This document shows positions 43,216 to 51,876 of a stretch of DNA of 64,000 nucleotides, one piece after another. Location: assembly GCA_049976505.1 (NCBI GenBank), contig JBMFIC010000002.1, positions 62,001 through 126,000 on the forward strand. The letters are read 5' to 3'. Position numbers and translations under genes: made by a program. Positions within the stretch are counted from its first letter, which is position 1. Each line of letters begins with the position of its first letter. Source of the stretch: CAYFFZ01 sp049976505. GTDB taxonomy: Archaea; Thermoproteota; Nitrososphaeria; Conexivisphaerales; UBA164. Below the pieces are notes generated by a model. The model saw only the letters and a program-made list of their open reading frames with translations, did no database searches and was not told the DNA's origin.

Positions 43216-44763
43216 CTGTTTTTCTGAGCCCTCGAAGCTCATGAGCTCGTTAAGGGCAAGATAGTAGCTCTCTTCAGGCGATCTTCTGTACGAGTTGATC
43301 ATCTCTGTTACCTGATTTATGTGTCTTATTCCCTTTGCCGCCATCCATCTGAGATAGGTTTCCCTTCTCTGAAGCTCCCTCGCAAACTCATCGCGGGAAA
43401 TCCCGTATCTCTCCTCAAGCAGCTGGGCTACCCTGCTCTCCTCTGTGTACTTGATTTCATCAGTCTTTGGATCCCACCTGAAAGAGTCCTTGAAAATTAT
43501 CATGTCGTTCTTGCTGTCATAGCCAACTATTTCTGAAAGCTGTATCAGCTTCCTTGTGATCTTCTTTCCATAGCTGACCCTCAGCTGCATGCCTATCATG
43601 TTCAGAGTTGTTGCGATGAAGTCCTTTGGAATGTTCATTGGCTTCGTAGAGAGCCTTTCTATGACGCCTTCAACCGTCTCAGCGTGAATTGTTGACAGTC
43701 CCCCATGCCCTGTTGCAATTGCCTGTAGCAGCGTGAAAGCCTCCTCGCCCCTGACCTCTCCCACTATTATGAAATCAGGCCTCTGCCTCAGCGCTTCCTT
43801 GAGAAGGTCGAACAGAGTTATATTCTGCGCGTAGGAGGTCTGAACCTCCCTGGTGACGCTTGAGATCCAGTTCTCCCTGTAAAGGTTGAGCTCCCTGGTA
43901 TCCTCTATTGTAACAACCTTGTAGTTTATAGGAATGAAGACTGTCAGGGCATTGAGCGTGGTTGTCTTTCCGCTAGCTGTTCCGCCCGCAAGCAGCAGCG
44001 ACATCTTGTGCTCGATAGCTATCCAAAGGTACGCAGCGAGCTTGGGGGAGATCGTGCCAAAGTTGATTAGATCGATTATCGTAATTGGGTCGGTCTTGAA
44101 CTTTCTTATCGTGAAGTTTGTGCCCCTTCCTGAAACCTCGCCTCCGAGCGTTATCTGTATCCTGTGCCCTTCAGGCAGGGAAGCATCAAGCATGGGGGTT
44201 GAGAAGCTGATGGCCTTGCCGCTCCTGTACGCAAGCTTCATCACGAATGAATCCAGCTCCTCCTTGCTGGTGAACATAACGTTGCTTGGTATGCTCTCGT
44301 AAAACCTGTGCCAGACATAAATCGGAATGTTGGGGCCGTTGCAGGAGATGTCCTCTATTTCCTCATCTCTCAGCATGACATCTATCTTTCCATACCCTAA
44401 AAGATCTCTTCTTATGTAATAGTAGACCTTCTGCCTCTTCTCGGTTGCCTTGAGCTCCTTAAGCCTTGAATCAATTAGCTCCTTTATTCTTTCCCATGTC
44501 CTCTCAGGAGGCTCATCTGGCACGTATGTCATCTTCTCGAAGAGGTAGCTCTTCACGTCCTCGATGAGCTTTATCTCGTAGGCGTTCAGGGAAGGCTCAA
44601 CTACGTAATACACATAGTTTCCCTGCTGATCAATTGCTATCCCAACGTAGACGTTTTCTAGACCCTGGATCTTCTTTATATCCACAAACTGCACGTTTAT
44701 AGTCTGAACTTCATCTTCTCCGCTCTGGGCTTTACTTTGCTGTTTCTTCCTCCAAAACAGCAT
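43207..44763 (-). CDS. Type IV pilus/type II secretion ATPase (GspE/VirB11-like)
   Basis: The 518-residue hexameric ATPase powers assembly of archaeal type IV pili or related filaments. Walker A is LLAGGTASGKTTTLNAL near 258-274, the Asp box is VTIEDTRELNLY, Walker B is DFIIVGEVRGEEA near 327-339, and the His box is GGLSTIHAETVEGVIERL. The N-terminal domain includes YYIRRDLLGYGKIDVMLRD. The usual partner, a TadC/GspF-like membrane protein, is not adjacent, and no prepilin is seen. The gene immediately upstream encodes a Cys-containing protein and may be co-transcribed. Confidence 0.9.
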   Translation of the reverse strand: MLFWRKKQQSKAQSGEDEVQTINVQFVDIKKIQGLENVYVGIAIDQQGNYVYYVVEPSLNAYEIKLIEDVKSYLFEKMTYVPDEPPERTWERIKELIDSRLKELKATEKRQKVYYYIRRDLLGYGKIDVMLRDEEIEDISCNGPNIPIYVWHRFYESIPSNVMFTSKEELDSFVMKLAYRSGKAISFSTPMLDASLPEGHRIQITLGGEVSGRGTNFTIRKFKTDPITIIDLINFGTISPKLAAYLWIAIEHKMSLLLAGGTASGKTTTLNALTVFIPINYKVVTIEDTRELNLYRENWISSVTREVQTSYAQNITLFDLLKEALRQRPDFIIVGEVRGEEAFTLLQAIATGHGGLSTIHAETVEGVIERLSTKPMNIPKDFIATTLNMIGMQLRVSYGKKITRKLIQLSEIVGYDSKNDMIIFKDSFRWDPKTDEIKYTEESRVAQLLEERYGISRDEFARELQRRETYLRWMAAKGIRHINQVTEMINSYRRSPEESYYLALNELMSFEGSEKQLV

Positions 44764-44847
44764 TTATTTTCTTATAATTTCCTTTTACTTCTTGCTTATA
44801 AATTTATAACTTAATAATTTTTGATGTTATCTCACCTAGAACGAAAG

Positions 44848-45309
44848 CTAATGGTACTGAGAGCTTCTCTTAGGCACGTAGCAGTCGTAGGGCCTTCCGT
44901 TGTTTATGTTGCTCATGGCGCTTTCAATTTCTTCATTTGCCTTGTTCAGCCATTTCTCGTCCCACTTGATCTCCTCAATTTCTAAGGTTGTTGCTCCCGA
45001 AACAACGTCCTTAATGACCTTCCAGATAACTGTCCCATAGAATGGCTTAACAAGCTTGCTGTCGTTCAGCTCGCACCTTGCAACGGCGCCTCCTCTATCA
45101 ACAAAGTAAATGCAGTTCCTGCAGTAAGTGCTCATCCAGATCACATCTCTCTGAGGCCTGAAGTACTTGAGGAGCTCCTCGATGAACTTTTTCTCTCTCC
45201 TCTTATGCTCCTCTATTAGCTGAGACCTCCCCTCCTCTGTTCCGGTGTAATAGTCAAGGTTCTCTGTTATTTTATCGTAGATGTTATCTTCGCCCTCGTC
45301 ACGTCCCAT
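44848..45309 (-). CDS. Uncharacterised Cys-motif protein upstream of the pilus ATPase
   Basis: I do not recognise this 153-residue protein. It is soluble and acidic at the N-terminus, with a CRNC pair near residues 63-66, further cysteines in VARCELND near 78 and YDCYVP near 144. Four such cysteines could hold zinc or an iron-sulphur cluster. Helices flank them. It precedes the GspE-like ATPase by 84 bases on the same strand, so a link with filament assembly is possible, but not shown. Confidence 0.6.
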   Translation of the reverse strand: MGRDEGEDNIYDKITENLDYYTGTEEGRSQLIEEHKRREKKFIEELLKYFRPQRDVIWMSTYCRNCIYFVDRGGAVARCELNDSKLVKPFYGTVIWKVIKDVVSGATTLEIEEIKWDEKWLNKANEEIESAMSNINNGRPYDCYVPKRSSQYH

Positions 45310-45401
45310 TACAGCCTTTCTTGAAAATTCACATATAAAACCGTTTACGGAAACTCCAGCGAAGATGTCCCCATTAGGTGAAAACCGAGCTCGGCTGAAA
45401 G

Positions 45402-45929
45402 CTATGGAAAGTAGCTTCCCGCCAGCTTGGCGTCAAGGCTTCTGAAGAGATCCTCCTTTTTTATGAGAGACATTCCGCAGTCCTCTCCAATAATTTCAAC
45501 TACTAGAAGGTATGTTGGCTTCTTAAGATCGACCTTTGCCCTTGCAGAGCTGGCGATCGCGCTTATGATCTCTCCCCATCTTAGCCCTGTGAGCCTAAGC
45601 TCCGCCTCAATCTTGTAAGTTTGATCGCTACCGATCGAGGAGAGAACCTCTGATGCCCTTTTAGCCATCTCCTGCACATCCGCTCTGCAGTTGATCTGTA
45701 CAGGTACAAACCTCAGAACCCTTCTTACGGACCATGGATCAGAGAATGCTGCCCTATAGAGCCTCCTCGAGGCCTCTATGGGGTCTCCGTTCAGCCTGCC
45801 AGCTACCACGCTGTTGAGGTTTAGGTCGATAAACTCGATCGGCTCAAAATCCCTGAGGAGCCTATGAAGCTCGTCCTCAAGCTCCTTCCTTAAGTTCCTG
45901 TAGGTCGTTGCGACGAAGTTAAACTCCAA
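45402..45929 (-). CDS. THUMP-domain protein (Tan1-like)
   Basis: The 175-residue protein consists of an N-terminal FVATTYRNLRKELEDELHRLL segment, an NFLD-like middle, and a THUMP core (VRRVLRFVPVQINCRADV near 69-86; TYKIEAELRLTGLRWGEIISAI near 103-124; VDLKKPTYLLVVEIIGEDCGMSL). This matches archaeal Tan1 homologues, which present tRNA to the ac4C12 acetyltransferase Tmcal/Kre33-type enzyme. It overlaps the aminotransferase gene upstream by 11 bases. Confidence 0.8.
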   Translation of the reverse strand: MEFNFVATTYRNLRKELEDELHRLLRDFEPIEFIDLNLNSVVAGRLNGDPIEASRRLYRAAFSDPWSVRRVLRFVPVQINCRADVQEMAKRASEVLSSIGSDQTYKIEAELRLTGLRWGEIISAIASSARAKVDLKKPTYLLVVEIIGEDCGMSLIKKEDLFRSLDAKLAGSYFP

Positions 45930-47055
45930 TTGCCGCGAATATGTTGTTCATGCCTTCTATTATAGTATCCCTCGAAGTCGCGTAGGAGATCCTGATGTAC
46001 GTCCTGTATTTATCTCCAAAGCCGGCACCGCTGGTTACGCTCACCCTTGCCTTCTCAAGAAGGTACTCTGCAGGATCAACGTCTCTTATATACTTTGACA
46101 TGTCGATGAAGAAATAGAAGGCTCCTCTTGGTTTTGAGTACTCTACGCCCTTCCTGTCCAGCATTTCTATGATGATCTTTCTTCTTTCGGAGAACTCCGA
46201 GACCATTTTCCTTACGTCCTCCTCGCATTCCCTGAGCGCAGTTACAGCTGCTATCTGAACGAAGGTGGAGGGCGACGTGGCCGTGTGGCCCTGAATCTTT
46301 GCCATCTCCTTCACTATTTTCTCATCGGCTATAACGTATCCAAGCCTCCATCCAGTCATCGCATATGCCTTGCTGAATCCGTTTACAAGTATCAGACCAT
46401 CTTCATACTTCATGTACTTCCTGAAGGATACGTGAGCCCCCTCGTAGACTAGCCTGTCGTAAATCTCATCGCTTATGATGAACATGTTGTTCTCCATCGC
46501 AAGGTCCGACAGCTCCTTAACCGTTTGATCATCATACACAGCTCCTGTGGGATTGTTGGGAGAGTTAACTATCAGCGCTTTAGTTTTTCTTCCTATCCTC
46601 TTCCTCAGCTCAGATGCATCGGGCAGAAAGCCGCTTCCTGTGTTCACTTCAACGGGAACCCCTCCTGCAAGCTTGATGATCTGTTTGTAGCTTGGCCATG
46701 CTGGGTTGAGGATCAAAACCTCCTCTCCCGGGTTAAGGATCGAGTAGAGCGCATAGAAGAGGGCCTGCTTTGAGCCGGGGCTTATCATCACGTTTGACTG
46801 CCTGACGCCGTACTTCTCTGCTATAGCAGAGCGTAGCTGAGGCATTCCGGCTGATGGCGCATAGTGAGTGTAGCCATCCAGCATGGCTCTGTAGGCTGCG
46901 TCGATTATCTTTGTCGGCGTGAGAAAGTCCGGTTCACCCACGTCGAGCTTGTAGACCTTCAGGCCGTTAGCTATCATCTGGTTTGCTTTCTCCGACGCCT
47001 TTAGCGTCGCTGACTCCTCCAGCTCAGCCAGCCTTGGAGGTGGAACGTAATTCAT
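45919..47055 (-). CDS. aspC: Aspartate aminotransferase family enzyme
   Basis: The 378-residue class I/II aminotransferase uses PLP to move amino groups between aspartate (or aromatic or branched donors) and 2-oxoglutarate. YKLDVGEPDFLTP near 34-46 is the substrate loop, NSPNNPTGAVYDD near 163-175 contacts PLP, NGFSKAYAMTGWRLGY near 226-241 holds the PLP lysine, and RISYATS near 358 binds the carboxylate. It resembles the thermophile AspAT Ib group. The preferred substrate is not certain. Confidence 0.92.
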   Translation of the reverse strand: MNYVPPPRLAELEESATLKASEKANQMIANGLKVYKLDVGEPDFLTPTKIIDAAYRAMLDGYTHYAPSAGMPQLRSAIAEKYGVRQSNVMISPGSKQALFYALYSILNPGEEVLILNPAWPSYKQIIKLAGGVPVEVNTGSGFLPDASELRKRIGRKTKALIVNSPNNPTGAVYDDQTVKELSDLAMENNMFIISDEIYDRLVYEGAHVSFRKYMKYEDGLILVNGFSKAYAMTGWRLGYVIADEKIVKEMAKIQGHTATSPSTFVQIAAVTALRECEEDVRKMVSEFSERRKIIIEMLDRKGVEYSKPRGAFYFFIDMSKYIRDVDPAEYLLEKARVSVTSGAGFGDKYRTYIRISYATSRDTIIEGMNNIFAAIGV

Positions 47056-47118
47056 CGCCTAGATTTTAGACAAGCTATATTTAAATCCTCACCTCTACTT
47101 AAATAAAAGCGATGGATC

Positions 47119-48132
47119 ATGAAGAAATTCGTATATGAAAGACCTGGCGGAGTTGAAGTTATACGAAGGATAGAGGATAGCGCGCCAAAACCGGAGCCAG
47201 GCTATACGCTAGTCAAGGCCCAGTTTGGATCAGTTAACCACGTGGACATATGGGGACGTATGGACCTGCCAGGTCAGCCGTTTCCACGTGTATTTGGCTC
47301 GGATCTTGCTGGAATAGTTGAAGATCCAGGCGATGGGCCCTTTAAGAAGGGGGACAGGGTGCTGCTCTATCCTATGAAGTTCTGCGGGACCTGCGAAAGA
47401 TGTCTGCAGGGAATGGAGAACAGCTGCTTTTACCGTGCTCTTTACGGCGTGCACACAGATGGATTCTTCTCCGAGCTTGTCAAAGTCCCACATGCTAACG
47501 TCCTGAAGATTCCTGACAGCGTGTCCCTTGAGTACGCCGCCGCGCTTCCCGTTGCCTACACAACTGCCTATCATGGGCTGATAACAAGGGCAGGGCTTAG
47601 AAGCGGAGAGACCCTTCTGGTGCTTGGCGGCAGCGGAGGGGCCGGCCTAGCAGCTCTGCAGATAGCTAAGGCAGTAAATTCATACGTCATAACCACCACT
47701 ACATACGATTGGAAGAAGGAGCTGCTGAAGAAGGCGGGAGCTGATGAGGTTTTGCCGCCGGATGAGTCACTGCAGGAAAAGGTCATGAGCCTGACTGACG
47801 GAAAAGGTGTGGACGTGGTCTTTGATGCGCTTGGCGGGAAGTTCGTTGAGCTTGCGCTGAGGGTAGTTAAAAGGGGAGGGAAGATAGTAAACATGGCCAT
47901 GACCACTGGCTCAGAAGTCAGCTTCAGCATCAGGGCCCTTTATGCAAACAACGTGGATCTCATAGGAGTTTATCTGGGCACCAGAAGAGATCTGTACAGC
48001 CTTCTGACCTTAGCTTCACGTAGCAGGCTGAAGCCTATAATAGACAGCGTTTTTCCTGTAGACGACGTCGATAAAGCGCAGATCAGGATGGAGAAGAGAC
48101 AGCACGTTGGTAAAATATTGCTCAGATTTTAA
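47119..48132 (+). CDS. Medium-chain dehydrogenase/quinone oxidoreductase-like
   Basis: The 337-residue MDR protein keeps the structural-zinc cysteines (CGTCERCLQGMENSC, about 89-103), but the catalytic Cys is replaced (SVNHVDIWGR near 38-47) and GHE becomes GSD. That pattern is common in NADPH-dependent quinone or enoyl reductases. The dinucleotide loop is VLGGSGGAGLAAL near 172-184. It probably reduces a quinone or reactive carbonyl. It converges with the SSB-like gene with an 11-base overlap and diverges from the aminotransferase. Confidence 0.87.
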   Translation: MKKFVYERPGGVEVIRRIEDSAPKPEPGYTLVKAQFGSVNHVDIWGRMDLPGQPFPRVFGSDLAGIVEDPGDGPFKKGDRVLLYPMKFCGTCERCLQGMENSCFYRALYGVHTDGFFSELVKVPHANVLKIPDSVSLEYAAALPVAYTTAYHGLITRAGLRSGETLLVLGGSGGAGLAALQIAKAVNSYVITTTTYDWKKELLKKAGADEVLPPDESLQEKVMSLTDGKGVDVVFDALGGKFVELALRVVKRGGKIVNMAMTTGSEVSFSIRALYANNVDLIGVYLGTRRDLYSLLTLASRSRLKPIIDSVFPVDDVDKAQIRMEKRQHVGKILLRF

Positions 48133-48409
48133 CGATCTTCCCGTATCTGCCCAGGCTCAGCCTCTTTTCCTTTCTGTAGCTACCAACGTATCCGTTTACG
48201 ACCATTATCTTGTCGCCGACGTTCACCATCCCTATCTGATCGTCCCAGAGGCTCATTATTATGCTGCCGCTTTCATCCTTAAGCTCAACGTCGGCCACTC
48301 TGGCCATTCTGCCGTCCCACAGCTTTACGCTCCTGGGCTCAGACTTTTCGGTTATCAGCCCCTCTATCTTTACCCTTGCTACACCAACGGAGAGATCTCT
48401 TATTTTCAA
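48122..48409 (-). CDS. Single OB-fold ssDNA-binding-like protein
   Basis: The 95-residue protein is one OB fold of the kind found in Sulfolobus SSB. IRDLSVGVARVKIEGLI, then ARVADVELKDESGSIIMSLWDD near 36-57 and VGDKIMVVNGYVGSYRKEKRLSLGRYGKIVKI parallel SSB motifs (VGDETGxIxLxLW, GDxVxIxNAxV, LxxGxxxxI). The flexible acidic C-terminal tail of crenarchaeal SSB is absent, so it may be a paralogue that binds single-stranded DNA or RNA. It ends an operon-like minus-strand run. Confidence 0.8.
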   Translation of the reverse strand: MKIRDLSVGVARVKIEGLITEKSEPRSVKLWDGRMARVADVELKDESGSIIMSLWDDQIGMVNVGDKIMVVNGYVGSYRKEKRLSLGRYGKIVKI

Positions 48410-48478
48410 CGGGATAGCTTAAAGAATTCGCGCGTTAAAAAACGTGATGTTAAATTTGTGTGACGAGGACAATAAATA

Positions 48479-49216
48479 TTATAAACCGCTTGCAAGCACG
48501 AACTCGATGCGCTTGTTGTGAGCGCCCTTGTTTTCGAACTTGACCATCCTTATGGCTCCTATTTCCCTTGTGTTCCTAACGTGCGTTCCGCCGTCCATCT
48601 GCGCATCGAGGCCGACTATTTCAACCACCCTAACTACGTCCAGCTTCATGAGAAGCTCCTGGCCTGGCTTCGTGCGGGCTATTTCGGGTATCTTCATTGC
48701 TTCGTCCCTGCTGAGGAACTTAACGACAACCTCCCTACCTTCGGATATTTCATGATTGACCCTTGTTTCTAGCTCTGGTAGCATCTCCCTCTTTAGCTCA
48801 GGAAAGTCAACGTCTATCCTGGCCTTGTCCTCATAGATCTGACCGCCTGTAAGGAACGCCTTGCCGTAGTAGTTTCTGAGCACGGCATCTATAAGATGAA
48901 TTGCCGTGTGGTACTTCATGAAGGAATACCTTCTGGGCCAGTTTATCACGCCTTTAACCCTGACGTTTAACAGCGATCCCTCGTGCTTAACGTGGTGTAG
49001 CACCTTATTCTCAGCTTTCTCCACGCTTAACACCTCAAGCCTCCTGCCATCCACTTCAATATATCCTGTGTCGTTGGGCTGCCCTCCGCCTCCCGGGTAA
49101 AAAGCTGTTCTGTCCAGCACCAGGGCCTCTCCGAGATCCTCAACTACTGTGGCCTCAAACTCCTTAAGATATGAATCGGTCAGATATAGCAGCTCTGTCA
49201 TTTCAGCTCGATCCAT
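48479..49216 (-). CDS. alaX: Alanyl-tRNA editing protein AlaX
   Basis: The 245-residue trans-editing factor hydrolyses Ser- or Gly-tRNA-Ala. An N-terminal beta-barrel domain has the TAFYPGGGGQPNDTG loop near 36-50. The editing domain has KYHTAIHLIDAVL near 95-107 with the two zinc histidines, and QMDGGTHVRNTREIG near 206-220. The latter lacks the Cys of CGGTH (Asp instead), which I recall in some AlaX proteins. Length puts it with the medium to long AlaX class. It overlaps the hydrolase gene by 19 bases. Confidence 0.9.
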   Translation of the reverse strand: MDRAEMTELLYLTDSYLKEFEATVVEDLGEALVLDRTAFYPGGGGQPNDTGYIEVDGRRLEVLSVEKAENKVLHHVKHEGSLLNVRVKGVINWPRRYSFMKYHTAIHLIDAVLRNYYGKAFLTGGQIYEDKARIDVDFPELKREMLPELETRVNHEISEGREVVVKFLSRDEAMKIPEIARTKPGQELLMKLDVVRVVEIVGLDAQMDGGTHVRNTREIGAIRMVKFENKGAHNKRIEFVLASGL

Positions 49217-49872
49217 TCTCCTGGCTTCGGTATGATTACCTCTGTGAGCGGCCTAAGCCTCTTGACGCGCTCTGCAAAATATGAAGGATCCTGTCTGATA
49301 ACGTCAAAGGTGTTGTAATGCATCGGGGCTGCATATCTAGGGCCTATCAGCTGGACCGCAATGGCCGCCTGATCCGCGTTCATGGTGAAGAACCCGCCAA
49401 TTGGAAGAAGGGCAAGATCGGGCGAGTAAACCTCGCCTATCAGCTTCATGTCTCCAAACAGGCCAGTGTCTCCAGCATGATAGATCTTGAATCCTCCTAG
49501 GTCAACCACCGCCCCCGTAGGTGATCCATGCGTTGAGCTGTGAAAGGCAGGGGTCAGATATACCTTGATGTCGTTCTTCAGGACAGCCGGGCCTCCTATG
49601 TTCATCCCAATTGCGTTCCCTCCCTTCTCCTGTATGAAGTTTGCCAGCTCATATACGGCTATTACTGGCGCACCAGTTCTCTTTGATATTTCGATTGCCT
49701 CCCCAAGGTGATCATCGTGATCGTGGGTGACCACAATATAATCGGGCCTCATCTCCTCGGGCCTTGCTGGGGACAAGGGATTCGTAAGCCACGGATCAAT
49801 CAGGATCTCCGTGGACTCATGCTTGAGCTGAAATGCTGCATGACCAAGCCAGCGTATGCTTACTGGGCTCAT
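49198..49872 (-). CDS. Metallo-beta-lactamase-fold hydrolase (UPF0173 type)
   Basis: The 224-residue protein has RWLGHAAFQL near the N-terminus, the metal motif THDHDDHLG near 49-57, HSSTHGSPTG near 111, YHAGDTGLFGDMK near 131-143 and PMHYNTFD near 188. This order is typical of the UPF0173 hydrolases, some of which act on phosphodiester or lactone substrates; the native substrate is unknown. It lies between the cytidylyltransferase and alaX genes in one minus-strand run. Confidence 0.9.
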   Translation of the reverse strand: MSPVSIRWLGHAAFQLKHESTEILIDPWLTNPLSPARPEEMRPDYIVVTHDHDDHLGEAIEISKRTGAPVIAVYELANFIQEKGGNAIGMNIGGPAVLKNDIKVYLTPAFHSSTHGSPTGAVVDLGGFKIYHAGDTGLFGDMKLIGEVYSPDLALLPIGGFFTMNADQAAIAVQLIGPRYAAPMHYNTFDVIRQDPSYFAERVKRLRPLTEVIIPKPGEWIELK

Positions 49873-49908
49873 AACATTACTTCCAGCTCTGTTTTAAAAA
49901 TGTATTCT

Positions 49909-50481
49909 CTAAAACTGCCCGAATCGCGGATCTGATTTGATGTTTCTGCTCTTTATGTTTGGATACAGAGTGTCAAGCCTCACAACTCTTATGTTGAGAC
50001 TTCTTTTCCTTGATTCATCTTCAAGCCACCTCTCGTCATGAACCTGATCGTATCCAAGCGCTATTATGTCAGGCCTTACCCTTTCAACGGTTTTCATCAG
50101 GTCGGATTCATCACCAAGTATAGCAGCGTCAACATATCTGATGGCGCTCACGAGCTCTCTGCGAAGGCTCTCGTTATGTATGGGCTGAATTCCCTTAAAC
50201 CTCAGAACGTTGACGTCTCTTGCAACTACCACAACCAAAACGTCCCCCAGCTCCCTGGCCTTCCTAAGGAAGTAAACGTGACCTGGGTGAATAATATCAA
50301 AGACTCCACCGGCCATCACTACGGTTATTCTTCTTCTTCCACTATCGGTTAACCTGTTTCTGCTGTCTATGTAGCCCTTTGAGCTTAGTAGCTTGACGAT
50401 ATCGGCATCAAGCGGTTCTCCAAGAAGCTCAGAAACATACGCCTTTCCTAAAGCCTCCTTAACCGCTTTATCTGTTATCAA
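49909..50481 (-). CDS. Cytidylyltransferase-like protein (FAD synthase RibL type)
   Basis: The 190-residue protein has an N-terminal helical/winged extension of about 50 residues, then the nucleotidyltransferase core. VMAGGVFDIIHPGHVYFLRKA near 55-75 contains the HxGH motif, VVVARDVNV near 85-93 and ALGYDQVHDE near 147. These match archaeal RibL, which makes FAD from FMN, and TagD-like enzymes. The extension resembles RibL relatives with an extra domain. It overlaps the short eL15 gene upstream by 14 bases. Confidence 0.8.
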   Translation of the reverse strand: MITDKAVKEALGKAYVSELLGEPLDADIVKLLSSKGYIDSRNRLTDSGRRRITVVMAGGVFDIIHPGHVYFLRKARELGDVLVVVVARDVNVLRFKGIQPIHNESLRRELVSAIRYVDAAILGDESDLMKTVERVRPDIIALGYDQVHDERWLEDESRKRSLNIRVVRLDTLYPNIKSRNIKSDPRFGQF

Positions 50482-50899
50482 TTTTTACTATCTGAGGATC
50501 GATGAACACAGCCTCGTACCACACGTACTTGCCATCCTCTCCCAGGTAGTAGATTCCGAGAGGCTTAAGGTTCACGAACACCTTTTTAGCCCTTTCAAGT
50601 GCTATCTGTTCCTTTGACTTCTGACCTGAGATTAGCTTGGAGCCCAGGTGCTTCTGCCTTCTTCCAGATCTAGGCCTCTGTATCTTCATGCCTCCTTTGC
50701 TGACCCTTATCCTTACGACCACGTATCCTGGCTTCTCCTTATACCCAAGGGCCCTTGCTCTATCGAGCCTGGTCGGCTTCTCCACCCTTACGATTCTGGG
50801 CTCGCTCCTCCATTTTACAAGGTACGCCTTGTACTCCTCTGGCTTCTCCTTGTAGTATTTCTGCCACGTTTCATTTATGTAATCATACATGTTCTTCAT
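50468..50899 (-). CDS. rpl15e: 50S ribosomal protein eL15, short form
   Basis: The 143-residue protein aligns with eL15 from its start (MYDYINETWQKYY) through RVEKPTRLDRARALGYKEKPG near 33-53, VVRIRVSKGG, and YLGEDGKYVWYEAVFIDPQ near 118-136. Many archaeal eL15 proteins, such as that of Methanocaldococcus jannaschii, run to about 194 residues, with a basic tail that begins after this point. Here the frame ends at KIDNR, so roughly 50 C-terminal residues are absent. Its end overlaps the next gene and its start overlaps serA by four bases. Confidence 0.93.
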   Translation of the reverse strand: MKNMYDYINETWQKYYKEKPEEYKAYLVKWRSEPRIVRVEKPTRLDRARALGYKEKPGYVVVRIRVSKGGMKIQRPRSGRRQKHLGSKLISGQKSKEQIALERAKKVFVNLKPLGIYYLGEDGKYVWYEAVFIDPQIVKIDNR

Positions 50900-51810
50900 T
50901 GCTTAAGCGCCTCTATCAATCTCGAAACGGTCAGGGTGGCGGCCAGCCTCTGTGCCTCAGCCGTTTCTCCTCCTATATGCGGAGTAAGAATTACGTTATC
51001 AAGGCTTAGAAGCTCCTTGTTTGTAGGCGGCTCCACTTCAAACACGTCGAGAGCGGCTCCAGCTATCATTTTGTTCTTTAACGCGTATACTAGATCGTCC
51101 TCTTTTATAACGTTGCCTCTAGAAGTGTTGATGATGAAAGCTGTAGGCTTCATGATCTTCAGCTTATTAATGTCTATGAGGTGATAGGTCTGCGGTCCGC
51201 CGGGAACATGGAGCGTAACGAAGTCCGAGCTCCTCAGCAGCTCGTCCAGCGATACCTGTCTTGCGTTGAACTCCTTAAGCGTCTTCTCATCAACGGTTAT
51301 AACGTCATAGACGAGGACCTTCATTCCCAGGGCGTTTGCCACCTTGGCAACTCCCCTTCCTATCCTTCCAAAACCTACAATGCCAAGGGTCTTGCCGTAC
51401 AGCTCATGGCCGAGGAACTCCGTTTTCAGCCACTTTCCCTCCTTCATCGTCTTATCGGCCCTGCACATGAACCTGCTGAGAGCAACCATGAAGCCCGTAA
51501 CCAGCTCCACAACTGACTGGGTCAGAGACTCTGGCGCGTTCACCACCTTGATGCCCCTTTCCTTTGCAGCCTCAAGGTCTATGTTATCGAGGCCAACTCC
51601 TGCCCTGCCTATTGCCTTCAGGTTCTTGCCCGCTTCTATTATTTCTCTTGTAACCTTGGTCCTGCTCCTCACGAGCAGCGCATCATAGTCCTTTACCACG
51701 GATTTGAGTTCCTGATAGGTTATGGTAGGCCTGTAATCAACTTCAAATCCGCTGTCCTTAAGCATCTTTATGCCCTCTTCATCAATTGGATCACATACCA
51801 GCACCTTCAA
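50896..51810 (-). CDS. serA: D-3-phosphoglycerate dehydrogenase
   Basis: The 304-residue NAD-dependent 2-hydroxyacid dehydrogenase catalyses the first step of serine synthesis. It lacks the C-terminal ACT regulatory domain, as in short SerA forms. GRAGVGLDNID near 69-79 is the substrate loop, LGIVGFGRIGRGVAKVA near 142-158 binds NAD, NTSRGNVI near 225 gives the catalytic arginine, and LTPHIGGETAEA near 279-290 the histidine. Other 2-hydroxyacid substrates are possible. It begins a run with eL15 and the cytidylyltransferase; copy E lies 66 bases upstream. Confidence 0.9.
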   Translation of the reverse strand: MKVLVCDPIDEEGIKMLKDSGFEVDYRPTITYQELKSVVKDYDALLVRSRTKVTREIIEAGKNLKAIGRAGVGLDNIDLEAAKERGIKVVNAPESLTQSVVELVTGFMVALSRFMCRADKTMKEGKWLKTEFLGHELYGKTLGIVGFGRIGRGVAKVANALGMKVLVYDVITVDEKTLKEFNARQVSLDELLRSSDFVTLHVPGGPQTYHLIDINKLKIMKPTAFIINTSRGNVIKEDDLVYALKNKMIAGAALDVFEVEPPTNKELLSLDNVILTPHIGGETAEAQRLAATLTVSRLIEALKQ

Positions 51811-51876
51811 GCGCCATCACTGTAAACCATGTTTTTGAGGAAATATAAGCGTATCTTTTTAACTGATCGTTCAAGG

